This document shows positions 15,128 to 23,301 of a stretch of 64,000 nt of DNA, piece by piece; the first letter of the stretch is position 1; every line of letters begins with the position of its first letter. This DNA is from Cytophagaceae bacterium (GTDB lineage: Bacteria > Bacteroidota > Bacteroidia > Flavobacteriales > Flavobacteriaceae): assembly GCA_002710685.1 (NCBI GenBank), contig PALD01000080.1:62001-126000 (forward strand), read 5' to 3'. Below the pieces are notes generated by a model. It was not told where the DNA came from. It did no database searches and saw only the letters and a program-made list of their open reading frames with translations. A program made the position numbers and the translations under genes.

Positions 15128-17566
15128 ATGCGAGTTCTTAAATTCGGTGGCACTTCCGTGGGAAGTGTTGAAAACATCAATAAAATGCTTCACATAACCG
15201 CTGAAGCTTCAAAATCTGAAAAAATAATCGTTGTGGTTTCTGCCTTGGGCGGCATTACAGATATGCTCCTGGAGGCAGGCACACAGGCCAGCCACAAAGA
15301 AAAATATGTGGATACCTTTAACGCCATCCGTCAGAAGCACATAGATTTTACAAAGGCACTCGTGCCTAAAAACAAGGCAGCTCTTGAAGAAATAGATGGC
15401 TGCCTCGATGACCTTGACCAGCTGTTACAGGGTATTTATCTAATCAACGAGCTTTCGCCAAAAACCATTGACAAGCTTGCCGCCTTTGGTGAGATCATGT
15501 CATCCACCCTGATAACACATGCCATGCAGTCCAAGGGGCTGGAGGCCGTGCGCAAGGACAGCCGTGACGTGATAACCACAAATGACAACCACACCCGCGC
15601 GGCTATTGAGTATACCGCGACAAACAACCAACTCGAATATTATTTTAGCCGTGCACAACAGCAGGTTACCGTAATGCCGGGCTTTATTGCCAGCACCTCT
15701 AATGGCGAAGTGACCACCCTGGGACGGGGTGGTTCAGATTTTACAGCGGCCATCGTTGCCGCGGCACTTACCGTAAAACAACTGGAAATCTACACGGATG
15801 TAAGCGGTATGTTTACCGTGAACCCAAAAATGGTAAAACAAGCCCGCCCCATAGATTCAATATCCTATCACGAAGCCATGGAGCTGTCGCATTTTGGTGC
15901 AAAAGTACTCTACCCGCCCACCATCGTACCGGTGATGAGCAAGAATATACCCATCCTTATCAAGAACACCCTTGAACCCGAAGCACCGGGAACCAAGATA
16001 CACAATAGCGACAATGGTAACGGAAGCCCCATAAAAGGATTGAGCAACATCAGCAACATTGCCTTGTTGACGCTAGAAGGTGGCGGTATGGTAGGTATTC
16101 CAGGAATCAGCAAACGGTTGTTTGAGACCCTTTCGGCGAAAGCCATAAATGTTATTTTAATCACACAGGCCTCCAGTGAACACAGTATATGCCTGGGTGT
16201 GATGGAAGCAGATGCGGAAACCGCAAAACGTGCCGTGGATGCCGAGTTTGAAAACGAGATCTCGCTGAATAAAATTCAGCCGCTTGTGGTTGAAAAACAT
16301 TTGAGCATCATCGCGCTTGTGGGCGACCGCATGAAAAGCCACCAGGGCATCAGCGGTAAAATGTTCAGCACGCTGGGGCGTAATAACGTAAATATACGTG
16401 CCATTGCACAGGGCGCGAGTGAAAAGAACATAAGTGCCGTTATTGCCGAAAAAGATGTAAAAAAGGCACTCAATGTGCTGCACGAAGCCTTCTTTGAAGC
16501 CCAGCGCAAACAATTGAACCTTTTTATAACTGGTGTGGGTAATGTGGGGTCTAGACTTTTGGCACAAATACAGCAGCAGCAAAAATACCTGCGCGACGAA
16601 CTCAATGTGAACCTGCGCGTACTGGGGCTGAGCAACAGCCGCAAGATGGTGATACAAAAAGATGGTATTGCCCTTGATAAATGGGAAGAGGTTCTTGATG
16701 CCGGGGCTCCCGCGAGTATTGAAGGTTTTTATGAAGCCATCGTCGCCCTCAACCAGCGCAACAGTATATTTATGGACATCACTGCAAATGCAGATGTCGC
16801 TGATGTGTATGACAATTACTTAAAGCAAAGCATCGCGGTGGTAGCCTGTAACAAGATTGCGGCTTCATCAGCCTATGAGAAATATGCACAACTCAAAAAA
16901 CTCAGCAAGGACTACAACGCCCCGCTCCTATTTGAGACTAACGTTGGTGCGGGATTACCTATCATCGACACGCTAAATAACTTGATTGCTTCTGGAGACA
17001 GGGTTCGTAAGATACAAGCGGTGCTTTCAGGAAGTTTGAATTTTGTGTTCAACAATTTCGCTCCAGGCGGAAATTTCCATGACGTTGTACAGCAAGCTAA
17101 AGCAGAAGGTTATACCGAACCAGACCCACGCATCGATTTAAGCGGTGTGGATGTTGCTCGTAAAATATTGATCCTTGCCCGTGAAAGCGGCCTGAAAATG
17201 AATCTTGAGGATATCAAGAACAAACCCTTCTTGACAGAAGAAAACCTAAATTCTGACTCGGTTGATGATTTCTTTGAAACATTAAAAACTGACGCTGACC
17301 ATTTTGAAAAACTGGTAAGTGACGCTGCCGCAGAAGGAAAACGTCTTAAATATGTTGCCGAACTGGATAACGGCAAAGCGAATGTTGGTTTGCAAGCCGT
17401 GCCACAAGGGCATCCATTCTATAACCTTGAGGGAAAAGACAACATCGTACTTTTCTTTACTGACCGTTACCCAGAGCAACCGCTTATCGTTAAAGGTGCC
17501 GGTGCTGGTGGTGATGTGACGGCTTCAGGATTATTCAGTGATGTGATGAGAACCCGCAACATGTAG
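15128..17566 (+). CDS. thrA: Bifunctional aspartokinase / homoserine dehydrogenase
   Basis: 812 residues, the normal length for the fused enzyme. The aspartokinase domain starts with KFGGTSVGS (residues 5-13) and includes TLGRGGSDFTA near 198. Two ACT regulatory domains follow (about 310-460; NVILITQASSEHSI and VNIRAIAQGASEKNIS are the ligand-binding loops). The homoserine dehydrogenase domain starts with GVGNVGSRLL near 468 and contains the catalytic-region GLP..TLNNL..SGD...GSLNF. It performs the first and third steps of aspartate-to-threonine synthesis. It heads thrABC and sits behind a Thr/Ile-rich leader peptide. thrB follows after 3 bases, so the two are probably translationally coupled. 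Confidence 0.98.
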   Translation: MRVLKFGGTSVGSVENINKMLHITAEASKSEKIIVVVSALGGITDMLLEAGTQASHKEKYVDTFNAIRQKHIDFTKALVPKNKAALEEIDGCLDDLDQLLQGIYLINELSPKTIDKLAAFGEIMSSTLITHAMQSKGLEAVRKDSRDVITTNDNHTRAAIEYTATNNQLEYYFSRAQQQVTVMPGFIASTSNGEVTTLGRGGSDFTAAIVAAALTVKQLEIYTDVSGMFTVNPKMVKQARPIDSISYHEAMELSHFGAKVLYPPTIVPVMSKNIPILIKNTLEPEAPGTKIHNSDNGNGSPIKGLSNISNIALLTLEGGGMVGIPGISKRLFETLSAKAINVILITQASSEHSICLGVMEADAETAKRAVDAEFENEISLNKIQPLVVEKHLSIIALVGDRMKSHQGISGKMFSTLGRNNVNIRAIAQGASEKNISAVIAEKDVKKALNVLHEAFFEAQRKQLNLFITGVGNVGSRLLAQIQQQQKYLRDELNVNLRVLGLSNSRKMVIQKDGIALDKWEEVLDAGAPASIEGFYEAIVALNQRNSIFMDITANADVADVYDNYLKQSIAVVACNKIAASSAYEKYAQLKKLSKDYNAPLLFETNVGAGLPIIDTLNNLIASGDRVRKIQAVLSGSLNFVFNNFAPGGNFHDVVQQAKAEGYTEPDPRIDLSGVDVARKILILARESGLKMNLEDIKNKPFLTEENLNSDSVDDFFETLKTDADHFEKLVSDAAAEGKRLKYVAELDNGKANVGLQAVPQGHPFYNLEGKDNIVLFFTDRYPEQPLIVKGAGAGGDVTASGLFSDVMRTRNM

Positions 17567-17569
17567 ACG

Positions 17570-18493
17570 ATGGAAAAAATCAGAGTTTTTTCACCGGCTA
17601 CGGTGGCTAATGTAAATTGTGGTTTTGATGTGCTGGGTTTTGCTTTAGATGGTCTGGGCGATGAGCTTGTGCTTACTAAAGTTGATAAACCTGGCATTCA
17701 TATCATAAAAATCGTGGGAGCCAGCCTTTCGGCGAAAGCTGAAGAAAATGTAGTGGGCGTCGCGGGATTGGCGATGTTAGACTATTTGGCGCTAGATTAT
17801 GGATTTGAAGTAGAAATCTACAAGAACATCCGTCTAGGAAGTGGCGTGGGAAGTAGCGCTGCGAGTGCCGCAGGAATCGTCTATGGCATCAATCAGTTTC
17901 TGGAAACTAAGCTTTCTAATCTGGAGCTTACAAAACTGGGCATGAAAGGTGAAGCGCTTGCCAGCGGAAATGAGCACGCTGATAACGTTGCGCCTTGCCT
18001 TTATGGCGGTTTTACGCTCATCACCGGCTATCAACCGTTGAATATCGTTGAACTTCCGGTTCCTGATGAATTGTATGCAACGATTATCCATCCGCACATT
18101 GAGATAAAAACTAAAGAAGCCCGAGAAATCCTACCGAAGGAAGTTTCGCTGCAAAGCGCTATATCACAAAGTGGAAATCTCGCCGGCCTTGTCGCCGGGC
18201 TATATTCTAGCGATTATGAATTGATAAAGGATGCGACAAAAGATGCACTGATAGAGCCGTATCGCAAACAGTTGATTCCGCATTTTGATGCTTTAAAAAA
18301 AGCTGCATTAAATGCTGGCGGATTGGCATTTGGGATAAGTGGTTCTGGGCCGTCGATGTTTACGCTTTGTAAAGGAGAAGCTTCCGCGAAAGCGGTAGAA
18401 ACCGAATTAAACAGCAAACTACAAACTGTAGGTCTTGAGGCAGACAGCTACGTGAGCAAGGTTTCAAAACACGGAAATAAGGTGATTGAATAA
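17570..18493 (+). CDS. thrB: Homoserine kinase
   Basis: 307 residues of the GHMP kinase family. It phosphorylates homoserine with ATP. The start MEKIRVFSPATVANVNCGFDVLGFALDG is the family N-terminus. The ATP-binding GHMP motif LGSGVGSSAASAAG lies near residues 87-100, and the C-terminal GISGSGPSMFTL motif near 255. The gene begins three bases after thrA. After its stop there is a 183-base spacer with a 14-bp tandem repeat before thrC, whereas most flavobacterial thr genes are packed tightly, so an insertion in the operon is plausible. Confidence 0.97.
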   Translation: MEKIRVFSPATVANVNCGFDVLGFALDGLGDELVLTKVDKPGIHIIKIVGASLSAKAEENVVGVAGLAMLDYLALDYGFEVEIYKNIRLGSGVGSSAASAAGIVYGINQFLETKLSNLELTKLGMKGEALASGNEHADNVAPCLYGGFTLITGYQPLNIVELPVPDELYATIIHPHIEIKTKEAREILPKEVSLQSAISQSGNLAGLVAGLYSSDYELIKDATKDALIEPYRKQLIPHFDALKKAALNAGGLAFGISGSGPSMFTLCKGEASAKAVETELNSKLQTVGLEADSYVSKVSKHGNKVIE

Positions 18494-18655
18494 ATGACGA
18501 AGGACGAAGGACGAGCGAGGAATGACGAGAGACGAAAGACGAGAGACGAAAGACGAGAGACGAAAGAAGAAATACGAGAGAACGTTGATAAGCTAAATAA
18601 CAGATTGATTAATCGAACAATTGGATTCTCAGAGGAAATCCCGAATAACGAATAA
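18494..18655 (+). other. Short open frame made largely of a 14-bp repeat, coding status doubtful
   Basis: An ATG directly after the thrB stop opens 53 codons. The first half is an Arg/Glu/Asp/Lys-rich repeat (MTKDEGRARNDERRKTRDER), and the second half is IRENVDKLNNRLINRTIGFS followed by EEIPNNE. Because the repeat period is 14, the reading of each unit changes frame. The end of the peptide loosely recalls helical four-helix-bundle proteins whose genes sit in such spacers, but I cannot support that. It may be non-coding or a remnant. Confidence 0.25.
18496..18570. repeat. Purine-rich 14-bp tandem repeat between thrB and thrC
   Basis: Three perfect consecutive copies of GACGAGAGACGAAA occupy 18524-18565. 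They are preceded by degenerate GACGAAG units from 18496 and followed by decayed copies up to about 18570. The strand bias is extreme: the plus strand is almost pyrimidine-free apart from the C of each GACGA. Confidence 0.9.
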
Positions 18656-18676
18656 CAATTAACTAATAACAATACT

Positions 18677-19975
18677 TTGAACTATTATAGCCTTAACGGA
18701 AAAGCGCCAGTTACCAGCTTTGAAGTAGCAGTAACCCGAGGAATAGCGCCAGATAAAGGATTGTATTTTCCAGAAAAAATAAGTCCGCTACCCGATTCAT
18801 TTTTTGAGAATATAGAGGAAATGGACGACCACGAAATCGCATTTCAAGCGATTCATCAGTTTGTGGCAGGAGCGATTCCTGATGATGAGTTGAGAGCGAT
18901 TATTAAAGATGTACTTTCTTTTGATTTTCCAATTGTAGAAATTGAAAAGAATGTCGCAACGCTTGAGCTTTTTCATGGCCCCACAATGGCGTTTAAAGAC
19001 GTTGGCGCACGATTTATGGCGCGTTGTCTAGGTTATTTTTCTAAGCAAAATGAGAATAAAGAAGACGTCACGGTACTTGTCGCGACCAGCGGTGACACCG
19101 GTGGCGCCGTGGCTCGCGGATTTTTAAATGTAGACGGCGTTGATGTTGTTATTCTTTATCCTAGCGGAAAGGTGAGCGATATTCAGGAAAAGCAATTGAC
19201 CACGCTGGGCGCAAACATCGCTGCGCTAGAAGTTGATGGTGTTTTTGATGATTGTCAAAGCATGGTTAAACAAGCTTTTCTGGATGAAAGTATCACTTCT
19301 GAAAGAAAATTGACATCAGCCAACTCCATAAATATCGCACGCTGGTTACCGCAAATGTTTTATTTCATGTTTGCGTATAAACAGGCCAAAAAGCATGGCA
19401 AAGAACTTGTTTTCTCGGTTCCTAGTGGGAATTTTGGGAATATCTGTGCCGGGATGGTCGCTTATAAACTAGGTATGCCGGTGAAGCATTTTGTGGCTTC
19501 GGTGAATAGTAATGATATCGTTCCTGAGTTTTTAAAATCAGGGAAATATGCTCCTAAACCTTCTGTCGCTACAATAAGCAATGCGATGGATGTGGGCGAT
19601 CCGAGTAACTTTATCAGGATTCAGCAATTGTTTGATAATGATTTTGAGGCGCTTTCGCGAAAGCTGTCCTCATACTCCTACTCTGATGCTGAAACTCGTG
19701 AGGCTATGCAAACCGTTTTTGCCGAAACAGGTTATGTGGCAGACCCGCACGGCGCTGTGGGATATTTGGGATTAAAGAACTATCTCAAAGACCATCCTGA
19801 GGCTTATGGAATTTTTTTAGAAACAGCACATCCGGTAAAATTCTTACCCGTTGTAAATGAAGTAATTGATAAGGAAATCGAGATTCCTGAGCAAATCAAA
19901 GAAGTCATGGATAAAGAAAAAGTGGCGACTAAGATTAAAACGTATGATGATTTAAAAGCGTATTTATTGATGTAA
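18677..19975 (+). CDS. thrC: Threonine synthase
   Basis: 432 residues, a PLP enzyme converting O-phosphohomoserine to threonine. The PLP lysine is Lys107 in GPTMAFKDVGARF; the phosphate loop is VATSGDTGGAVA. The start is TTG at 18677, because MNYYSLNGKAPVTSFEVAV matches the family N-terminus and no ATG is available nearby. It is the last gene of thrABC. It is flanked by repeats on both sides: the 14-bp tandem array upstream and an inverted-repeat element downstream. A perfect copy of the palindrome GCTTTCGCGAAAGC lies inside the gene at 19651-19664 and is translated in frame. Confidence 0.96.
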   Translation: MNYYSLNGKAPVTSFEVAVTRGIAPDKGLYFPEKISPLPDSFFENIEEMDDHEIAFQAIHQFVAGAIPDDELRAIIKDVLSFDFPIVEIEKNVATLELFHGPTMAFKDVGARFMARCLGYFSKQNENKEDVTVLVATSGDTGGAVARGFLNVDGVDVVILYPSGKVSDIQEKQLTTLGANIAALEVDGVFDDCQSMVKQAFLDESITSERKLTSANSINIARWLPQMFYFMFAYKQAKKHGKELVFSVPSGNFGNICAGMVAYKLGMPVKHFVASVNSNDIVPEFLKSGKYAPKPSVATISNAMDVGDPSNFIRIQQLFDNDFEALSRKLSSYSYSDAETREAMQTVFAETGYVADPHGAVGYLGLKNYLKDHPEAYGIFLETAHPVKFLPVVNEVIDKEIEIPEQIKEVMDKEKVATKIKTYDDLKAYLLM

Positions 19976-19993
19976 TCACATTTAAATTCTATT

Positions 19994-20126
19994 GATAGGC
20001 TTTCTATAATTTAATTCCGTCAACCTGAACTTGATTCAGGTTCTTATTATTGGTTGCTTCAATCGGGATAAGATTCTGAAATAAATTCAGAATGATGAAG
20101 TTTCAAAAGTTATAGACAGCCTATTC
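19994..20126. mobile_element. MITE/REP-like inverted-repeat element downstream of thrC
   Basis: An element of about 130 bp with imperfect inverted arms. The outer ends TAGGCTTTCTATAA (19996-20009) and TTATAGACAGCCTA (20110-20123) are complementary at 13 of 14 positions. Each arm holds its own hairpin: AACCTGAA-CTTGA-TTCAGGTT (20022-20042) and ATTCTGAA-ATAAA-TTCAGAAT (20073-20093). No open frame or transposase is present. The CTGAA-N5-TTCAG hairpin form is one I associate with intergenic repeats in Bacteroidota. No obvious target-site duplication is seen. Confidence 0.7.
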
Positions 20127-20216
20127 TTTTTGGCGAAAGCCACTTCAAAATAACACGGTATTCTATCAAGTGTTTTTGTGCGTATTTCAGTAAATTTGCA
20201 CTCTCAAAATCAATCG

Positions 20217-21299
20217 ATGAAAAACACTGCACTTTCACATATACACGAGTCCCTGGGCGCCAAGATGGTAGAATTTGCCGGTTACAACATGCCGGTACAA
20301 TACGAGGGCGTTAATGCTGAACATGAGACGGTACGCAAGGGCGTGGGCGTTTTTGATGTTTCGCACATGGGCGAATTTTTGGTTTCTGGTCCGCATGCAC
20401 TGGATTTGCTTCAAAAAGTGTGCAGCAATGATATTTCTAAAATCGCCATCAACCAGGCACAGTACAATTGCATGCCCAATGCTGATGGTGGTATCGTTGA
20501 TGACCTTATCGTGTACCGTATCAAGGAAGAGCAGTATCTACTTGTGGTGAATGCCTCAAACATTGAGAAAGACTGGAACTGGATAGAACAGCATAATGTA
20601 AATGGCGCAGAGATGAGAAATATCTCTGATGACTACTCTTTACTTGCTGTGCAAGGACCTAAAGCTACTGAAGCTTTACAGGCATTGACTGATGTTGACC
20701 TTTCCGCCATTAAGTTCTATCACTTTGAGGTGGCACCCATGGCTGGAATTGATTTTGTGATCATCAGTGCGACCGGTTATACCGGTAGCGGTGGTTTTGA
20801 GATTTATTGCAAGAACAGCGAGGTTGAACAATTGTGGACCAAGATTTTTGAAGCTGGGGCTGAATTAGGCATTAAGCCCATAGGCCTTGCCGCCCGCGAT
20901 ACTTTGCGCCTAGAAATGGGCTACTGTCTGTATGGTAACGACATTGACGACACAACTTCACCCATTGAAGCCGGACTGGGCTGGATCACTAAATTCACCA
21001 AAGATTTTGTGAACAGTAAAGCCTTACTGGCACAAAAAGAAAATGGCCCTGAGCGCAAGCTTGTGGGCTTTGAGCTTGAGGGCCGCGGTATCCCACGCCA
21101 TGGTTATGATATTGTGGATGCCGATGGTAACAAAGTGGGTGATGTCACCTCAGGAACCATGTCCCCATCCCTGGGCAAGGGCATCGGGCTGGGTTACGTC
21201 AATGCCGCTCTGGCAAAGGCCGAATCAAGAATATTTATACAGGTGCGCAAGAATACCATACCTGCTACCGTTGTAAAACTACCCTTCTACAAAGGGTAA
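20217..21299 (+). CDS. gcvT: Glycine cleavage system T protein (aminomethyltransferase)
   Basis: 360 residues from the ATG at 20217 ([29 protein letters not shown]). The frame is open 13 codons further upstream, but that segment contains the -7-like box TAAATTTG (20191-20198). The protein transfers the methylene group of aminomethylated H protein to tetrahydrofolate. Folate-site signatures include FDVSHMGEF near 49-57, the Asp of the [13 protein letters not shown] segment near 88-100, and [18 protein letters not shown] near 223-240. gcvH and gcvP are not in the window. No glycine riboswitch aptamer is recognisable upstream. A Rossmann-fold gene follows on the same strand. Confidence 0.96.
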   Translation: MKNTALSHIHESLGAKMVEFAGYNMPVQYEGVNAEHETVRKGVGVFDVSHMGEFLVSGPHALDLLQKVCSNDISKIAINQAQYNCMPNADGGIVDDLIVYRIKEEQYLLVVNASNIEKDWNWIEQHNVNGAEMRNISDDYSLLAVQGPKATEALQALTDVDLSAIKFYHFEVAPMAGIDFVIISATGYTGSGGFEIYCKNSEVEQLWTKIFEAGAELGIKPIGLAARDTLRLEMGYCLYGNDIDDTTSPIEAGLGWITKFTKDFVNSKALLAQKENGPERKLVGFELEGRGIPRHGYDIVDADGNKVGDVTSGTMSPSLGKGIGLGYVNAALAKAESRIFIQVRKNTIPATVVKLPFYKG

Positions 21300-21338
21300 A
21301 CCTTAAAATTCAAGCCTATCCCCAAGTCCCCTAAAATA

Positions 21339-22145
21339 TTGATCTTAGGTGCCAGTGGTTTTCTGGGCGGTGCGCTCTACAAAGAGCTGTACCGTTATTA
21401 TGATACGTTTGGCACCTATCATACCGGCAAGATATATTCAGACAACAAGCACTACCTCCATTTTGACGTGGTGCAGGATGATATTTATTCCGTTTTAAAC
21501 GAAATAAGGCCTGATATCGTTATTTCTACCCTGCGGGGAGATTTTGACGCCCAGGAAGAAACCCATGAAAACCTCATGCTCTATGCCGCGCGCACAGGCA
21601 TTTTTGTGGTGTTTGTATCTTCTTCAAATGTTTTTGATGCATTTACCAACTATCCCTCTTATGAGCTTGACAAGACGTTATCAGAGAGTAAATACGGTAA
21701 ATTGAAGATACGCTGTGAAAATTTCTTTTTGCGAGGTCTGCCAGAAAAACAATATGCCGTGGTACGCCTGCCCATGGTATTTGGCAAGAATTCGCCACGG
21801 GTCAAGGAAATCAAGAACCAGGTCCTTTTAGGAGAACCCATCGAGGTGTTCCCGCACTTAATCATCAACAGCACGACTGATAGGAAATTCTCGCAACAGA
21901 TTCATTATATCCTCAACCGCAACCTTTATGGGATTTTTCACCTGGGGAGCCGCGACCTGATACACCACCAGGAACTCATGAGCGAGGTGGTGACCAACCT
22001 GGACCTAAAACGTGAACCAAATTATAAAATGGTCTATACATCAAACTTTGATCGTTATCTTGCCGTACTGCCGCGTGACAATAAACTTCCCGGTCATTTG
22101 AACATTACAAATGAGGAAGTCGTGGCAGCATCTCAAGCCTATTGA
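21339..22145 (+). CDS. RmlD-like NAD(P)-dependent sugar-nucleotide/short-chain reductase
   Basis: About 268 residues, an extended short-chain dehydrogenase resembling dTDP-4-dehydrorhamnose reductase (RmlD). The dinucleotide loop GASGFLGGAL opens the protein, IVISTLRGDFDAQEETHENL and VVFVSSSNVFDAF follow, and YPSYELDKTLSESKYGKLK supplies a Tyr-x-x-x-Lys-like pair. The start is uncertain. The only usual codon is TTG at 21339, giving a first strand of only MILGASG, while the frame continues to the gcvT stop with KILILGASGFLG sequence upstream but no ATG, GTG or TTG. The true substrate is unknown; no rhamnose genes are nearby. Confidence 0.7.
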   Translation: MILGASGFLGGALYKELYRYYDTFGTYHTGKIYSDNKHYLHFDVVQDDIYSVLNEIRPDIVISTLRGDFDAQEETHENLMLYAARTGIFVVFVSSSNVFDAFTNYPSYELDKTLSESKYGKLKIRCENFFLRGLPEKQYAVVRLPMVFGKNSPRVKEIKNQVLLGEPIEVFPHLIINSTTDRKFSQQIHYILNRNLYGIFHLGSRDLIHHQELMSEVVTNLDLKREPNYKMVYTSNFDRYLAVLPRDNKLPGHLNITNEEVVAASQAY

Positions 22146-22150
22146 ATTTT

Positions 22151-23224
22151 ATGAAACTCAAAAAAATCCTGTTTTATGCCGCGCTCCTGGTGCTTCAGGT
22201 ATTTTTGATCAAGTGGGCCGCCGCAAACCCTGCATGGATCGAGCAGTATTATTCTAATGGCATCTATCCATATATTTCAAAATTTGAGCGGGCTATTTTG
22301 GGGTGGATACCCTTTTCCATGGGGGACGTACTGTATGGTGTGGCCATAGTTTATCTTTTTCTGGCTTTCGCCAAATTGATACGGAGACGTTTTCGCAACA
22401 GCGTAAAATTTTTAAATGATGCCCTGCTCACCACAAACCTGGTGTACTTTGCCTTTCACTTTTTATGGGGCCTCAATTATTACCGTGAACCCCTTCACAA
22501 GGCACTCAAGATTGAGGACGACTACACCACAGAAGCCTTGATAAGCCTTACCCAGCGCATGATTGCACGGGCCAACGCCCTGCACGCCCAGCTGCAGCCA
22601 CAAGATAGCCTGGCCGTTGAATTTACAGATGGTATGCAGGAGGTTTTTGACAAGACCGTGACGGGGTATGACATTACCGAAGAAAATTTCCCAAAACTGG
22701 ATTACCCACCCATAAGCATCAAGAATTCCCTTTTTCGCTACCCGTTATCCATCATGGGCTTCAGTGGATACCTCAATCCCATATCAAACGAGGCACAAAT
22801 CAACGGTCTTGTGCCCAGGCATCGCTGGCCGTTGATAAGTTGCCATGAACAAGGGCATCAACTGGGGTTTGCAAAAGAAAACGAGGCCAATTTTATAGGC
22901 GTCATGGCCACGACAAACAATCCTGACCTGTTTTTTAAATATTCAGGATACATCTTTGCCCTGCGCTACTGTCTAAGCGAGGTGTACATGAGAAACCCGC
23001 AGGCCGGTGATATATTGAGAAACAAGATACGCCCAGGCATATTTGCCAACTATCAACAGTCGTATCATTTCTGGAATTCTTATTCAAATCCACTGGAACC
23101 ACTCCTCGAGATTTTTTATGGGCACTACCTCAAGGCAAACAATCAACCTGACGGTATGATGAGCTACAATTATGTGGTCGCATTGCTGGTCAATTACTTC
23201 GACCCCAGCAGGCCGCTCCCCTAG
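22151..23224 (+). CDS. DUF3810 membrane protein with HExxH-like motif
   Basis: 357 residues from the ATG at 22151; an in-frame TTG at 22142 overlaps the previous stop and is less likely. Membrane segments are seen near residues 5-23, 53-72 and 85-105. The rest is an extracytoplasmic domain holding SCHEQGHQLGFAKENEANF around residue 231, which contains an HExxH zinc-peptidase-type motif and a downstream Glu. This matches DUF3810, a Bacteroidota family of putative metalloproteases. Catalysis has not been shown to my knowledge. The gene begins five bases after the preceding stop, so they are co-transcribed. Confidence 0.88.
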   Translation: MKLKKILFYAALLVLQVFLIKWAAANPAWIEQYYSNGIYPYISKFERAILGWIPFSMGDVLYGVAIVYLFLAFAKLIRRRFRNSVKFLNDALLTTNLVYFAFHFLWGLNYYREPLHKALKIEDDYTTEALISLTQRMIARANALHAQLQPQDSLAVEFTDGMQEVFDKTVTGYDITEENFPKLDYPPISIKNSLFRYPLSIMGFSGYLNPISNEAQINGLVPRHRWPLISCHEQGHQLGFAKENEANFIGVMATTNNPDLFFKYSGYIFALRYCLSEVYMRNPQAGDILRNKIRPGIFANYQQSYHFWNSYSNPLEPLLEIFYGHYLKANNQPDGMMSYNYVVALLVNYFDPSRPLP

Positions 23225-23301
23225 TGTTAAAAAATTATTAATTATCCTTAAAAAAATGTTTAAAAGCTATCTTTAATGCAACACTAAAACAATTTACCGA
23301 T

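Noticed and set aside
16157-16657. Large antisense frames inside thrA, clpC, gyrA and priA
   Set aside because: They lie wholly within well-supported genes, have no start context or family motif, and are expected shadows of codon bias.
20124-20216. Possible glycine riboswitch upstream of gcvT
   Set aside because: The spacer has a MITE-like element and a palindrome but none of the paired glycine aptamer features, and it is too short for a tandem aptamer.
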